From Syncephalis fuscata (Eukaryota; Zoopagomycota; Zoopagomycetes; Zoopagales; Piptocephalidaceae): a stretch of 64,000 nucleotides of DNA. Position 1 is the first letter of the stretch, and the number at the start of each line of letters is the position of its first letter. Both the position numbers and the translations under genes were made by a program. The notes beneath the pieces were generated by a model that was not told the DNA's origin, did not search any database, and worked only from the letters and a program-made list of their open reading frames with translations. The stretch spans positions 62,001 through 126,000 of the forward strand of contig JAHLTZ010000002.1 in the NCBI GenBank assembly GCA_025786725.1. The letters run 5' to 3'. Shown piece by piece: positions 47,201 to 58,665 of the stretch.

Positions 47201-48397
47201 GTTGAGAGAATAGTCAATATGAATGCAGCCTAAATAAAGCACAAGACTACAAATAGCCGTAGCAATGTGGTATGGACAGTGGAATCACGGTAGAGATAGA
47301 AGGTAAAAGTTAAAGGTATAAAGCAAGGATAGAGCGAGTGATGCGAGGGATAAGTTGAAAGGATTAGAAAAGAATAGGAGTTGCGTGTAAACGTGAGTGG
47401 GAGTGTATTGAGTGTATTACTAGTATCAGCAGTCCGTTTCTAACGAATTGATAGGAAAAAGAGGGGGCAATTCACTGGCACAAGTCACGTGTGCACTTGT
47501 TCGTCGTTGGGGAACATTCGATGTTTATGGCTCAGAATACTGAACATACATCGTATTTCTGGCTAACACCTACGATGACTTTTACAAACTATTAACTATA
47601 ATGAGTTAACACAGGGATTTAATAAGTAGAGCAGATATATTATTGTTTGCATGTGTGTCTCTACTATCTTTGGATTCAGTAGACTATATTGTAGTGTTTT
47701 GACTTTTATGTAATAATACCGTAATTGTCTAGCTTACAGTGGTGTTTTAGATATAAATGTAAACATGGAATAGAATAGTATTATGTGCAGCGTTTAATAC
47801 ACATTGGATAAATGCTTAGTAATGGTTATATATGCTATGATCAGTTGAATACTAATATGTATATCGACTATTTTGTCAAGACAATAAAATATTAATAATG
47901 CTTAGAAGAAACAGCCGTTGTTTTAAATAGTTAATGCAATGGCCATTATAGTTATTCAGCTCATTGCTAGACTATTATATGCTGATTATATATAGTGTTA
48001 TACATATAATTTAATACAAAGGATAGGTAGAGCTATAACGTGCGACTTGGAAGATGTAACTAGTTATTTATCATTCATAAGAGATATTGCTATATTGAAT
48101 TTAACATTTATCACTTTAGTAGTTGGCCATGATAACCAGTGGATATGGATAACGCTTTATATATTGATGAATAAAGGAAAGGACTAAATAGATTGAAAGA
48201 CACGAAATGGGTGTAACAGCTTGTTTTACAGCCTGACTTTATGGAATATTAGTCATTTACTGTTTAAATCATACCAAGTAGCATTTACAAGTAAATAGCT
48301 ATACAATATTAGCGCTTAATAAACAAATACATAATACATAAAATATATCACATAACTAAGACAATTGATTATAACATACTATGAATTATTTAATGAA
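47201..48397. other. Intergenic, nothing recognised
   Basis: A moderately GC 5' flank of NPC2 (47201-47560) then AT-rich DNA. A degraded family flank, matching sequence near 10860 and 33160, lies around 48085-48140, just outside the inverted-repeat arm. Confidence 0.5.
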
Positions 48398-49582
48398 TTA
48401 TTGATGAGAATGCCAGTTTGGATTATTAGTTAAAAGCATTTTTTCTAATGAATATATAGTGACTGCATCTGCTTTTTTTAAACATTCATTTCCATTTAGA
48501 TCATAAAGTCTAGAATCAATCCAGCTTGGTTTGTATAAAATCCTCGTTTTTCTTGTGTATGCATCATCTGTAAGCTTGCAAAATATTTCGATTTTTACTT
48601 CATCAGGAACAAGCTGAAGAATTGTTTTTATATTAATACGGTTTAGACTGGAACGCATAATCTCTGTTTCGTAATCAAGCTCTTTCTTTGCTGAAATTGC
48701 ATTATCGAATTAAAAAACTGTGGCGTATATTTACCATCTTTTTTCTTGGTGATGCAAATATCTAGCGATACAATCAATATAAGCATTATTAATAAACGCT
48801 ATACTTACTTTGAAGATTCTTGTGGACGTGCCATCCTGTTTTTCCTATAGCATCTAGACCTAATAATAATTTAATATATACCATATAAAAATAAGATTTG
48901 TACCTGACCCAATATTACGCCATAAATCCAATATCTTTTTCATATCAAGCTGCATTGCACTAGTTGAAAAGTTAGCATTATAGATATTATATGGAAGTAA
49001 TACTATTGAATTAGTCATACCTGAGGGGATTCTCAGCAAATTGTTTATATGTCTGTTCACATTGGCCTGGTAAGACATAGCATCTAATTTGTCCAGGAAT
49101 TATAAAACCGCCTTTAGGTACAGCAACAGAAAACTGTCGCTGTTAAATAGCGAAGAATGTGCCTTTAAATCCTGTTGATGATGATACTTGTTAGTTTTTG
49201 CATATCTATTGCTATATAAAACTTGCCTCGTATACTTGAAAAGCATTATTGTTTGGATTTGGATCTGATCCACACGCAAGTGTAATGGGTTGATTATATT
49301 GCGTTCCTTTGATATAGTGAACACCTTTAACTTCATATGGATTGTCAGTAAACTGAATATCATATATGGTAAATGGACTTTCTGAGTCGCTGTTTTTATA
49401 ACGCATAAATTCTACATAAATACTAAAGTCAGCAAATAACATGGATAAATTGGCGTAGACGTTTACCAATGAGCTTGGGCTCGGGCTTGGAGTTGAAGGA
49501 GCCTGGCATGCATTAGAATATGTAACTTGTGTGGCTAATACTAGCATAAATGTAGTGGCTACGATAGCAATAATGATTTCAT
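48398..49582 (-). pseudogene. Secreted-family member B2, frameshifted
   Basis: Right-arm counterpart of B1. Relative to B1 it lacks one base after the fifth codon (AAATCATTATT), one at the signal-peptide end (AATGCATGCC) and one in the FFNF block (TTAATTCGAT). B2 in turn has the bases that B1 lacks, so the two copies complement each other. The GC-AG intron 2 (GAG followed by GCAAGT) is conserved. The C-terminal exon is open to 48398. Neither B copy is intact as written. Confidence 0.6.
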
Positions 49583-50183
49583 TGTAGGTATGGCTTTGCC
49601 AAGGTTCAATTGTTGATTAAACCGATGTATTATTTATAATTTCAGTACGTAAGAAATGAAGTATGATGTGGTGGCTAGACGAATAAATACGCAAAATACA
49701 AATATTTATAGTAAAACGCATCGTGTAATAGTCGACATACTTACTGTGGGTTGGACAAATACAGTATACAGGTTTTAGGTAAGAAATCTTGAAAAACACC
49801 CAGAGTAAACTAAAAGCAAATACCTCAAACATCTCAACATGAATTTGAAAATGCAAATGTTTTGAAGCAGCATTCTCATTTCTATTTATATACTTTGAGC
49901 GACATGATGAAAGATGTAATCCGTTATGGTAATACCGGTTTGCGTATTTCTATTTTGAAACATTACTATCAGAAGAAATTGCAGATTCGTTCGTAAATGC
50001 CGCGGATTGCAACTACCTTTTTTGTTGATACCAACTATAGCTCATAGAAATGCAGTAAACTTAAACACAAATTCCTAATTAATAAACAAATACATGCTAC
50101 ACAAAATATATACACAGTTGTGGTAATTAAGCTATAATATGCTATGAGTTTATTTAATGGGCTATTGATTAGTTGTAAAGCTT

Positions 50184-51311
50184 TTAGTTTTCAGTTTCTT
50201 TTAATAGCATTGTATTGAGTGCATATTTAAAGTTATATAATGGGCCATGACTCCAGTTAGACATAGCTGGTGAGTTAAATGGGGCCTTAAGAGAGCGCCA
50301 TTCGTATTCTTTTCCATTTGGCCCCATAATGTGTTGCATTATTCCGGATTTCACGTACTTGGAAACAAGGAGAAGGCTGCTGTTTACAACAAAATTATTT
50401 GTATCTTCAATATTAACAAGTCCTTTTCCTACTGGAATAGCATTATTGAAATTGAAAAAACTTGGAATGGTGTTATTATTGTTGTCACTGGTCATGCAAA
50501 TATCTAGCAGTATCATCAATATAAATACTCGCCATGAATGTCATACTCACCCTTAAAATCCATATGAGAATACCACCCCGCTTCTTTTATAGCATCAAGA
50601 CCTAATAGTGATTTAATAAATATTATATAAATAATAAAATTGTACCTGATCCAATATTCTGCCATAAAAGTTGTACAAGACGCGCACCGCTAAAATTAAA
50701 TAAAGTCAGAATAGTGTATATTTTGTAAAATTAACTTTGTTAAGCTCGCTATACCTGGTGTATTTTTGGGCAAAATCCTTATATGTCATTTCACATTGGC
50801 CTGGTATAATATAGCACACATTTCCTTTAATTATGAGCCTTTTTTCAGGTACAGGAACCAAAAACCTATCGCTCTTAACCGATTTGGGATCTAGCATTAA
50901 ATCCTGTTGATGGCGATACTTGTTAGTTTTTGCAAAGGTGATTTATATAAAATTACCTTGTATACTTGAAAAGCGGGATTGTTTGTATTCGAATTTGGTT
51001 CACATACAAGTGTAATGGGCTGGCTATGCTGCGTTCCTTTGATATAGTGAACACCTTTAACTTCATATGGATTGTCAGTAAACTGAATATCATATATGGT
51101 AAATGGACTTTCTGAGTCGTTGTTTTTATAACTCATAAATTCTACATAAATACTAAAGTTAGCAAATAACATGGGTAAATTGGCGTAGACGTTTACCAAT
51201 GGGTTCGGACTCAGGTAAGCTTGGCATTTCATTAACAGGCATGGCTTGAATAACCGATACTGTCATGAACACAGTAACGATGATAGCGAAAATGGATTTT
51301 ATCGTAAACAT
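50184..51311 (-). CDS. Secreted-family member A2, intact reference copy
   Basis: Six minus-strand exons, 51311-51197, 51141-50957, 50903-50755, 50689-50646, 50601-50551 and 50503-50184, sum to 864 nt (287 residues) with every phase correct. Introns are 44-65 nt, all GT-AG. The signal peptide (MFTIKSIFAIIVTVFMTVS) is cut before the mature protein. The mature part shows SPFTIYDIQFTD, YEVKGVHYIKGTQ, CYIIPGQCE and FFNFNNAIP. It has four or so cysteines, no transmembrane segment after the signal and no known domain. It is extracellular or vacuolar by inference. The multicopy nature, signal peptide and lack of recognisable homology resemble lineage-specific secreted (effector-like) families, but function is unknown. 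Confidence 0.75.
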
Positions 51312-53044
51312 TTTTGTGTAAGGTTTAGTCGTTAACTAAAAAGATGGATTTCATTAGGCTAATACGTAAGAAATATGATGTGATGGGTAAACAATAGATG
51401 TGCTATAAATCTAGATATTTATATCAAAATGCATCGTGTAATAGTCGCCATATTTATTACGAGGTTGAACGAATGCAGTATGCACGTTTATGAGTAAAAA
51501 ATCGTGGAAAAAGCACGTGGAATAAACTAAAAACAGTGAATCTTAACACTTCGATACGTAACTTGAGAATGTAAATGCTTTAAAGTAGCATTTCTATGCA
51601 TGTATGTATATTGAGTGGTATGATAAAGGAATGCAACTGATTATAGTAATCCCATTTTTGCGTAGTTGCCATTCTTGAAGCGAAGATATTAAAAACTATA
51701 AATTTGTCAGTAAATGCCGCAGATCGAGAGCGCCTTATTTGTTGATACTGATTATAGCTCATAGAAGTGCTGTAGTTTTGAACATCAAGTTTTAATAATA
51801 TACACTACAATTAACCATCGATTCAATGGTTTCATAGAATACAGTAAATGTCGCATACTATTTGTGAATTTTAATATACTTAGTTTTATATACCATCTGC
51901 CAACATATAAGCTATTGCCAATAGTAGTCAATGATTAATACTTAATTTATAAAATGATAACTCGGCTGTTAATTGTTAATAACTAGTGTAAAACCATGTT
52001 TATAAGGCTGCGTTTTATTATCATTACTCTTTTGTGTACTATTTTCCTCTAAACTGGTTTGTATGACATTAACGCATAACTGACACTGTCATCAAATTAT
52101 TAATAGTATAAATAAACATATAACACTATTGCCATAATAGATAGAATAGATGGGATGAATATAGCGATTGTATGGTACTGCTTATCAGCTGTATTGCTAG
52201 CATACTGTTTTACTAGACATTGTAGTAATTACATTATTGCGTTAGATTATATTACATGAGGAACATTATGGCATTAAACTACCTATAGAGATCATAACAT
52301 ATAATCAAATTGCTTTATTGCATATTAACAAAAACATGAATTATAATGTAGAAAAGACTGATATAGATCGCAATTAGATGTTGTATTAACAACAAATACA
52401 ATACGATAATATCAAAAACACAATATTTACACCAAGTCATGTTTTCAATGATAACTATATCAAAGCATGTTTTTTCTAAAACTATTATCCTTAGAATTAA
52501 CGGTACATGAGTTTGTAGAAAACTGCTTTTTATTATATATATACTATCAACGAGAACAATACAGGCATAGATCACATAATCTATACAATATTTGGTTTTG
52601 TTAATGCTAAAAATAGATTTTTTTATATTATAGCACCACAATTATAAACCAGCATATTAGAATTGTTGTACTGTGCTATGATCGTCAACAGAGATTTAAC
52701 TTGTAGATTACACACTCTTCTCAATGATATTTTTATATATGTTATACTGGATATGCAGCTGCAAGCTAGCCTAAATGATATTGTTGCATTCAACTCGAAA
52801 CATAATAATAAAGTTTATTTAATTCCGAAATAAGAAATGATTTATCAATGTGGATGCTAGCACATTGTTTTGCCTATTGGCTTCTTGCGCCGCTCACTAT
52901 GTATCATGACTTTTATGAAACGGCATATGGTAATGTTCAAGTGAAAGCGGTACAAAGATGAAGCGGAAGAATTCCAAGTAAAAAGAAAAATCCAATTTGG
53001 CTGACTGTTACGTCGTTCTGATTCCGCTTCTTTTTATGATAAAT
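51312..53044. other. Intergenic: A2 promoter, repeat-arm end, MGE1 promoter
   Basis: 51312-52590 belongs to the right repeat arm and includes the duplicated upstream region (TATTAC.. blocks and TATATC near 51416). 52591-53044 is unique AT-rich DNA upstream of MGE1. No gene seen. Confidence 0.5.
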
Positions 53045-53807
53045 ATGGCTTACTATTTGCGTTCGATCTCTCGCATTGCTACACGTACGGCCGGGTGCCC
53101 GTCACATTCCAGCTAGCATCAATGCATGGTGCACGAAATATTGCTCCTATTGTGCGTACATACACCACTGATGACAAAAAAGCCGTCGAACTAGAACCAG
53201 AAAAGCATGTAACGGATAAAGAAGCCGAAAAAAAACAGCAGAAATCCACCGAAAGCAAAGAAGGGGACTCGCTACAGAAACAGCTTGCCGACAAGGATAA
53301 ACAGCTTGCTGAAATAAAAGTAGGTATTTACTCTACTGATCAGTAGTTTTTATAACCGAATGTTTGTAGAATAACTACTTGCGTGCATTGGCGGAGACTG
53401 AGAATGTTCGCCAGCAAATGCGTCGCCAGGTTGAAGAGACATCGCAATTTGCCATTCGCAAATTCGCCAAGGATATGCTCGATACGGTGGATATTCTTGG
53501 CATGGCGCTTCACTCTGTGCCCAAGGAAAAGCTGGACACGTCCAATGTGGACGAAACACTAAAGAATCTGCATACCGGTGTTTCTATGACGGAATCAGAG
53601 CTGCTACGCGCACTAAAACGCCACGGTGTCGAGCCATTTAATCCAATCGACGAGGTATTTGATCCAAATTTGCATCAAGCCAATTTCCAAGCCGTGATTC
53701 CCGGCAAAAAGCCAGGCACTGTGTTCCAGGTGGAAAAACGTGGATTTATGATCAAGAACCGTGTACTTCGCCCAGCTCAAGTAGGCGTGGTCAAAGATGA
53801 TTCATAG
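53045..53807 (+). CDS. MGE1: Mitochondrial GrpE nucleotide-exchange factor
   Basis: Exons 53045-53319 and 53370-53807. The mitochondrial presequence (MAYYLRSISRIATRTAG) is followed, after a one-base frame break at about 53092 (GCCGGGTGCCC), by ASMHGARNIAPIVRTYT. Then comes the GrpE coiled-coil (KQLADKDKQLAEIK, NNYLRALAETENVRQQM) and the beta domain (HGVEPFNPIDEVFDPN, VIPGKKPGTVFQV, VLRPAQVGVV). Mge1 releases ADP from mitochondrial Hsp70 during import and folding. One extra G in the GGG run restores a single frame of about 237 residues. Confidence 0.85.
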
Positions 53808-54971
53808 ATAGAAAAATAAATATCTTTATAACGATAACATCTGTATTCAAATAATGTATAATGAATTAATGTAGTTATAGACATTTGTTAATATGAAGCA
53901 GCGGTTTATAAGATTTATTTGCATAATTGGATGTTTGTTTACTGCGGCATCTCATTTGACTTTTTATGTTATTACAAATAATTTGGTATAATTATTTAAA
54001 TCAAATAGTTTTTATTTAGTTGAGTGCTGTTCTGTTAGGTATTTTACTTCAACAGTATTCATAGGTTACATTAATCATAGTCTAGTATATTTGTATTTGA
54101 TTGTTATCAATTAGCTTGTGGCAGCATTTTAGCCATTATTGTGTATTTTAGACTATTGTATTCAACGTAGTAGTCGAAGTTTTAGCTATAATGCTATAAT
54201 ATACTCAAATCTTGTTTGTTTTTCTTAACTTGAAGCATCTTTGAATCGTTTTTATTTCACTAATTCTCGTTTATTTTTGCTTTACTTTCTGGTGTAAGGT
54301 CATAGTATTTAGTATTTGACACAATATCTTAACACTTGTGTAAATATAAACAATAATGTATGAAATGAATTATATACATTATATCAAATACATTGATATA
54401 AATGATGTAGAATATCGACACAGTATAGAATCTACAAACATCATGTGATTCCTCATGTTGATGGTCAGTTGAACAGTTGATCCACCGCCTTATCGTCACA
54501 ATGTCCTTCAACTGGCCCTTTTTTCTTTGGTTATTCTTTTTATTAGTACTTCTACGCTTACCGCCCTTCTTGTCTAAGGATTCTGTTCTAGGCTTGTCAC
54601 TAACTGTCATTTATTGACGCATATCGCTTGACGCACACACACACACCGAGTTTGTTACTGTGGCGGTAGCTGTTGTTTGAGCATACTTTCCAAGTGGTCA
54701 AGCACGACTGTTTACGTTGTTATTAGTCTTGGCATTATTTACTTAATATTCTCCCTGATATCCAACCATCATTAGTATTATCCGTATTTTATTTAACGTA
54801 TTATCGTATTAACTATTTATACTATTAACGCTTTGTTATCGCTCCTTAACACTTTTATGTTGCGTAACAACAAACTCCATCTTTAGTTGTAGTTCTATCG
54901 CTTATTATTATTATTATTTTATTGTTTATATCATTGTTCATATTAGTACGTGCAGTAACCTTGTTGATACC
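53808..54971. other. Intergenic before chitin synthase
   Basis: AT-r rich DNA with a CACACACACAC run near 54634-54646 and an ATT-rich tract near 54905. One possible tiny spliced ORF on the minus strand is listed separately. Confidence 0.5.
54465..54610 (-). CDS. Possible 31-residue spliced ORF
   Basis: Minus exon 54610-54562 and exon 54511-54465 are joined across a 50-nt intron with a GTAAGC donor, a perfect TACTAAT branch sequence and a CCAG acceptor. The product begins MTVSDKPRTESLDKKG and ends KAVDQLFN. The unspliced frame is open for 93 codons. Splice signals match local genes, yet so short a product may be chance. No family recognised. Confidence 0.25.
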
Positions 54972-57900
54972 ATGAGCCAGAATACAATGGTATCTTCAAG
55001 CAGTAGTACTGGTGGTGGTGGTAAAAATAATAGTAACAGTAACAGTAATAGTAATAGTAACAATAACAGCGGAAATAATGTAAAAAGAACCAATCCACAA
55101 ATTGCTTATTCCGACCAACGAGCACCTGCTACACGTCGAATATCGCCAACAAACCGTCAAACACGCCTGCCCAATACACACTCTGATGAATATACCAGTG
55201 ATGCACAACAAGGTGCTCGAAATATTTATCGATCTGGCACTCGTCGATCAGTGAGTGAATCACGACTTGTAACAACAGATGAAATGCGTGAAATGAATGC
55301 CGCTATTCAAGAGGGGAATATGCACGTACCTGAAGCATATACGATGGATGCATCAGCATGGGATGGACAGTTAGTAATGAATGAACAAGATCAATATGGC
55401 ACGGCATGGCCTGGTTATTATCCTTATTATGGCTACGACCAGCAAACTGCCGCTTTAACGGCCACGGCAGAATGGAATGGTTATTATCCATCTATGCCTG
55501 CACCAGGTACTATAGGATATGATCCTTATTCAGCGGCAACGGCTGCGGCAGCAGCAACAGCCGCCGTCTATTACGGAACTACTTCTCCCGAAGCATTAGC
55601 GGCTGCTCAAGCTGCCTCAGATGCTGCCCACATATCTATGCTACATTCTGCGGATATGGCTCTTAATATGCCGGTAATGACATCAGGTGTCAATCCATCG
55701 GCGGCTGATGCATCTCAATTACAAGCATTGCCAGCATCGCAACAACCAACTACCAACAACAACAATCAAGTAATTGGTACACAGAATACAATTCAATCCA
55801 ATTTACAGCCTCATATTGGATGGAATTCGGCTGTTTTGGATCGAGCGCAACTTCATCCAGAACAGACTAATCGACGTACTGGCTTACCGGGTACATTTCG
55901 CACAAATAGTGTGGCTACACGTGGCACTGTAGCAGCGCCCATGCCTGCCGCCGCCGCCATTAACACTACCATTCGACGACGTCGCACTGTAAAACGTGTA
56001 GAACTTACCCGTGGTAATTTGGTAGTTGACTGTCCTGTTCCTAGTAAAATGCTTGAACGATGCGTCTATCGATCGGACGAAGAATTTACGCGACTGCGCT
56101 ATTCGGCCGTCACCTGCGACCCGGATGACTTTCTACGCAACCATTATACATTGCGTCCTGTACTCTATAACCGTCAAACGGAATTATTTATTGTAATTAC
56201 TATGTACAACGAAGACGACACGCTATTCTGTCGAACTATCAACGGAGTTATGCGCAACATACAGCATCTATGCAGTCGAAGCCGCTCTTCAACCTGGGGC
56301 GAGAGGGCTGGGAGAAGGTTGTTGTATGCATTGTGGCCGATGGCCGACAGAATGTACACCCGCGTGTACTTAGTGTACTGGCCGCCATGGGTGTTTATCA
56401 AGATGGTATTGCTAAAAACCAGGTGAATGGCCGTGAAGTTAAAGCCCATCTGTTTGAATATACTACACAGCTTTCTGTATCGAGTAATATGAAGGTTATG
56501 GGCCCGGATAAAGGTGTTATTCCATGCCAGATGCTATTCTGTTTAAAGGAAAAGAACGCCAAAAAGATTAACTCACATCGATGGTTCTTTAATGCATTTG
56601 CACCCGTATTGAATCCGAATGTATGCGTACTGGTTGATGTGGGCACTAGACCCGACGATGCAAGCATTTATCACTTGTGGAAAGCATTTGATCTTGATCC
56701 ATTGGTGGGCGGTGCGTGTGGTGAAGTCGGTGTAATGAAAGGATTGGCCTGGTGGCATTTACTTAATCCGCTGGTAGCCTCGCAGCATTTCGAGTATAAG
56801 ATTAGCAATATTCTGGACAAGCCACTTGAATCGACCCTTGGCTATATTATGGTGTTACCGGGTGCATTTAGCGCGTATCGCTACGCTGCCGTGCGTGATG
56901 ATGCCAATGGACGTGGCCCGCTAGCAAGTTACTTTAAAGGCGAGCCTGGCTATCAACCACTTTCGCACCAATCTAGCCAGAAACCTGTCGAGCGACACAC
57001 AGCCGGTGTATTCGAGGCCAATATGTATCTAGCGGAGGACCGTGTACTTTGTTTCGAGGTAGTGGCCAAACGAAATGAACGCTGGCTACTACGCTATGTA
57101 CGCAGTGCCTATGGTGAAACGGATGTACCTCAATCATTGGCAGAGTTCATCGCACAACGACGACGCTGGCTCAATGGCAGCTTCTTCGCCGCTGTCTATG
57201 CACTTGTCCATTGGTATCGTATATGGCGATCAAATCATTCAATATTACGACAAATTACCTTTTCTTTACAATTTATTTATACTTTATATAATATTATTTT
57301 TTCATGGTTTGGCATGGTAAGTAATCTATAGGTTAATATTAATTTAATACTTTTATTAATATTATTTAACAGGCCAACTTCTATTTAACATATCATTTTA
57401 TTGCTCGAACTATGGCCAATCCCAATATTGATCCTATTCCAGGCAATTATGGCCAATTGGTTGTGCGAATACTTGATTATCTCTACTTGGTCCTTATGGT
57501 ATCCATGTTTATTTGCTCACTTGGTAATCGGCCTCAAGGGTAAGCTATAGCTGAATAGTAGCGATAAATACTCATTTGGTTGTCTATTAGGTCAAAACTA
57601 CTTTATATTGGTGCCATGTTATGCTTTTCACTTTTTATGGGCTATATGATTGGCAGCGCAGTATTTCTTAGTATTCGTGGTGTTCGACGCGCCTTGCTGC
57701 AAATGGCCAAAGATAAACAAAGTGTCACAGTGATATCTGTACTATTTGGCAACTCCACACTACGTGACCTTATTATTGCTGTCGGCTCAACCTATGGTGT
57801 CTATCTAGTTGCTTCATTGCTCTATCTACAGCCATGGCATATGATTACCAGCTTTATTCAGTATATGCTATTGGTGCCAACCTACGTTAACGTATTGAAT

Positions 57901-58435
57901 GTCTATGCATTCTGCAACACCCACGACGTTAGCTGGGGCACTAAAAGCCAAGGACCAGAAAAGATGGATCTAGGCGTGGCTGTACCTATGCCTAACAAAG
58001 GTGGCTCACAAACTGTTCAATTAGTACTCCCGGGCATTGATAATGATCTGTAAGTGTAGAATGAACTGAATAGCTATACCTATACACATTAACCAATAAC
58101 TATATAGTAATTCGGCCTATGAAGATGCAATATCAGTAATTAAAACACCTGTAACTCACGAATCTCATCGCCGTGATGCCAAAACAAAACAAGAGGATTA
58201 CTATCGAATGATTAGAACATGGCTTGTACTCTTCTGGATCATGTCCAATGCCATTCTTGCACTAGTTATTGCTAGTACAGAAGTGAATGGACTACTTGAT
58301 CCAGGCAGGGATGATGATGTGGATCCTAACAATCCGGCTAAAGGTTTCTATGTAGCCAATTGGTATTTCTCCTTCATTCTATGGAGTGTGGCCGGTCTAG
58401 TCATGTTTCGATTTATCGGCAGTATGTCTATTTAG
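54972..58435 (+). CDS. Chitin synthase, division 1 (class I-III type)
   Basis: Exons 54972-57316, 57373-57539, 57591-58049 and 58108-58435. The N-terminal 340 residues are Asn/Ala/Tyr-rich and disordered. Then come the CHS N-domain ([15 protein letters not shown]), the nucleotide-binding [15 protein letters not shown], the DVGTRPD and [11 protein letters not shown] catalytic acids, [14 protein letters not shown] (product-binding QRRRW), several transmembrane helices and WGTK near the end. It polymerises UDP-GlcNAc into chitin at the plasma membrane. The frame slips at about 56295 inside TGGGGCGAGAGG: one more G gives the conserved TWGREGWEK. With it the protein has about 1099 residues. The Skt5-type activator lies 47 kb away. 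Confidence 0.9.
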
Positions 58436-58665
58436 TACGCGCCACCTTCTGGAGAGGTCGTTAACGTAACAAATCATTATACTGCTACAGTATTATTATG
58501 ACTATAAGCGTATTTAACAGCTACCATTCTACTGTACAGTTGACAAACATTTACATATTAATGACTATTTTTATAATAAACTAATTAGGCCATAAAATTA
58601 CGTATTTATTTAATTTACCAATAAAAAGATAATTATTACTACTTTTCATTTTACGCACTTTAACA

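Larger units (their letters stand above)
48221..52590. repeat. Inverted duplication, right arm
   Basis: Reverse complement of 28660-33052. The inner edge is at TTGTTTTACAGCC (48221). The outer edge is ragged near 52590, where a short insertion relative to the left arm appears first. It contains B2 and A2 on the minus strand, so transcription in both arms points toward the enclosed loop. Confidence 0.9.
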
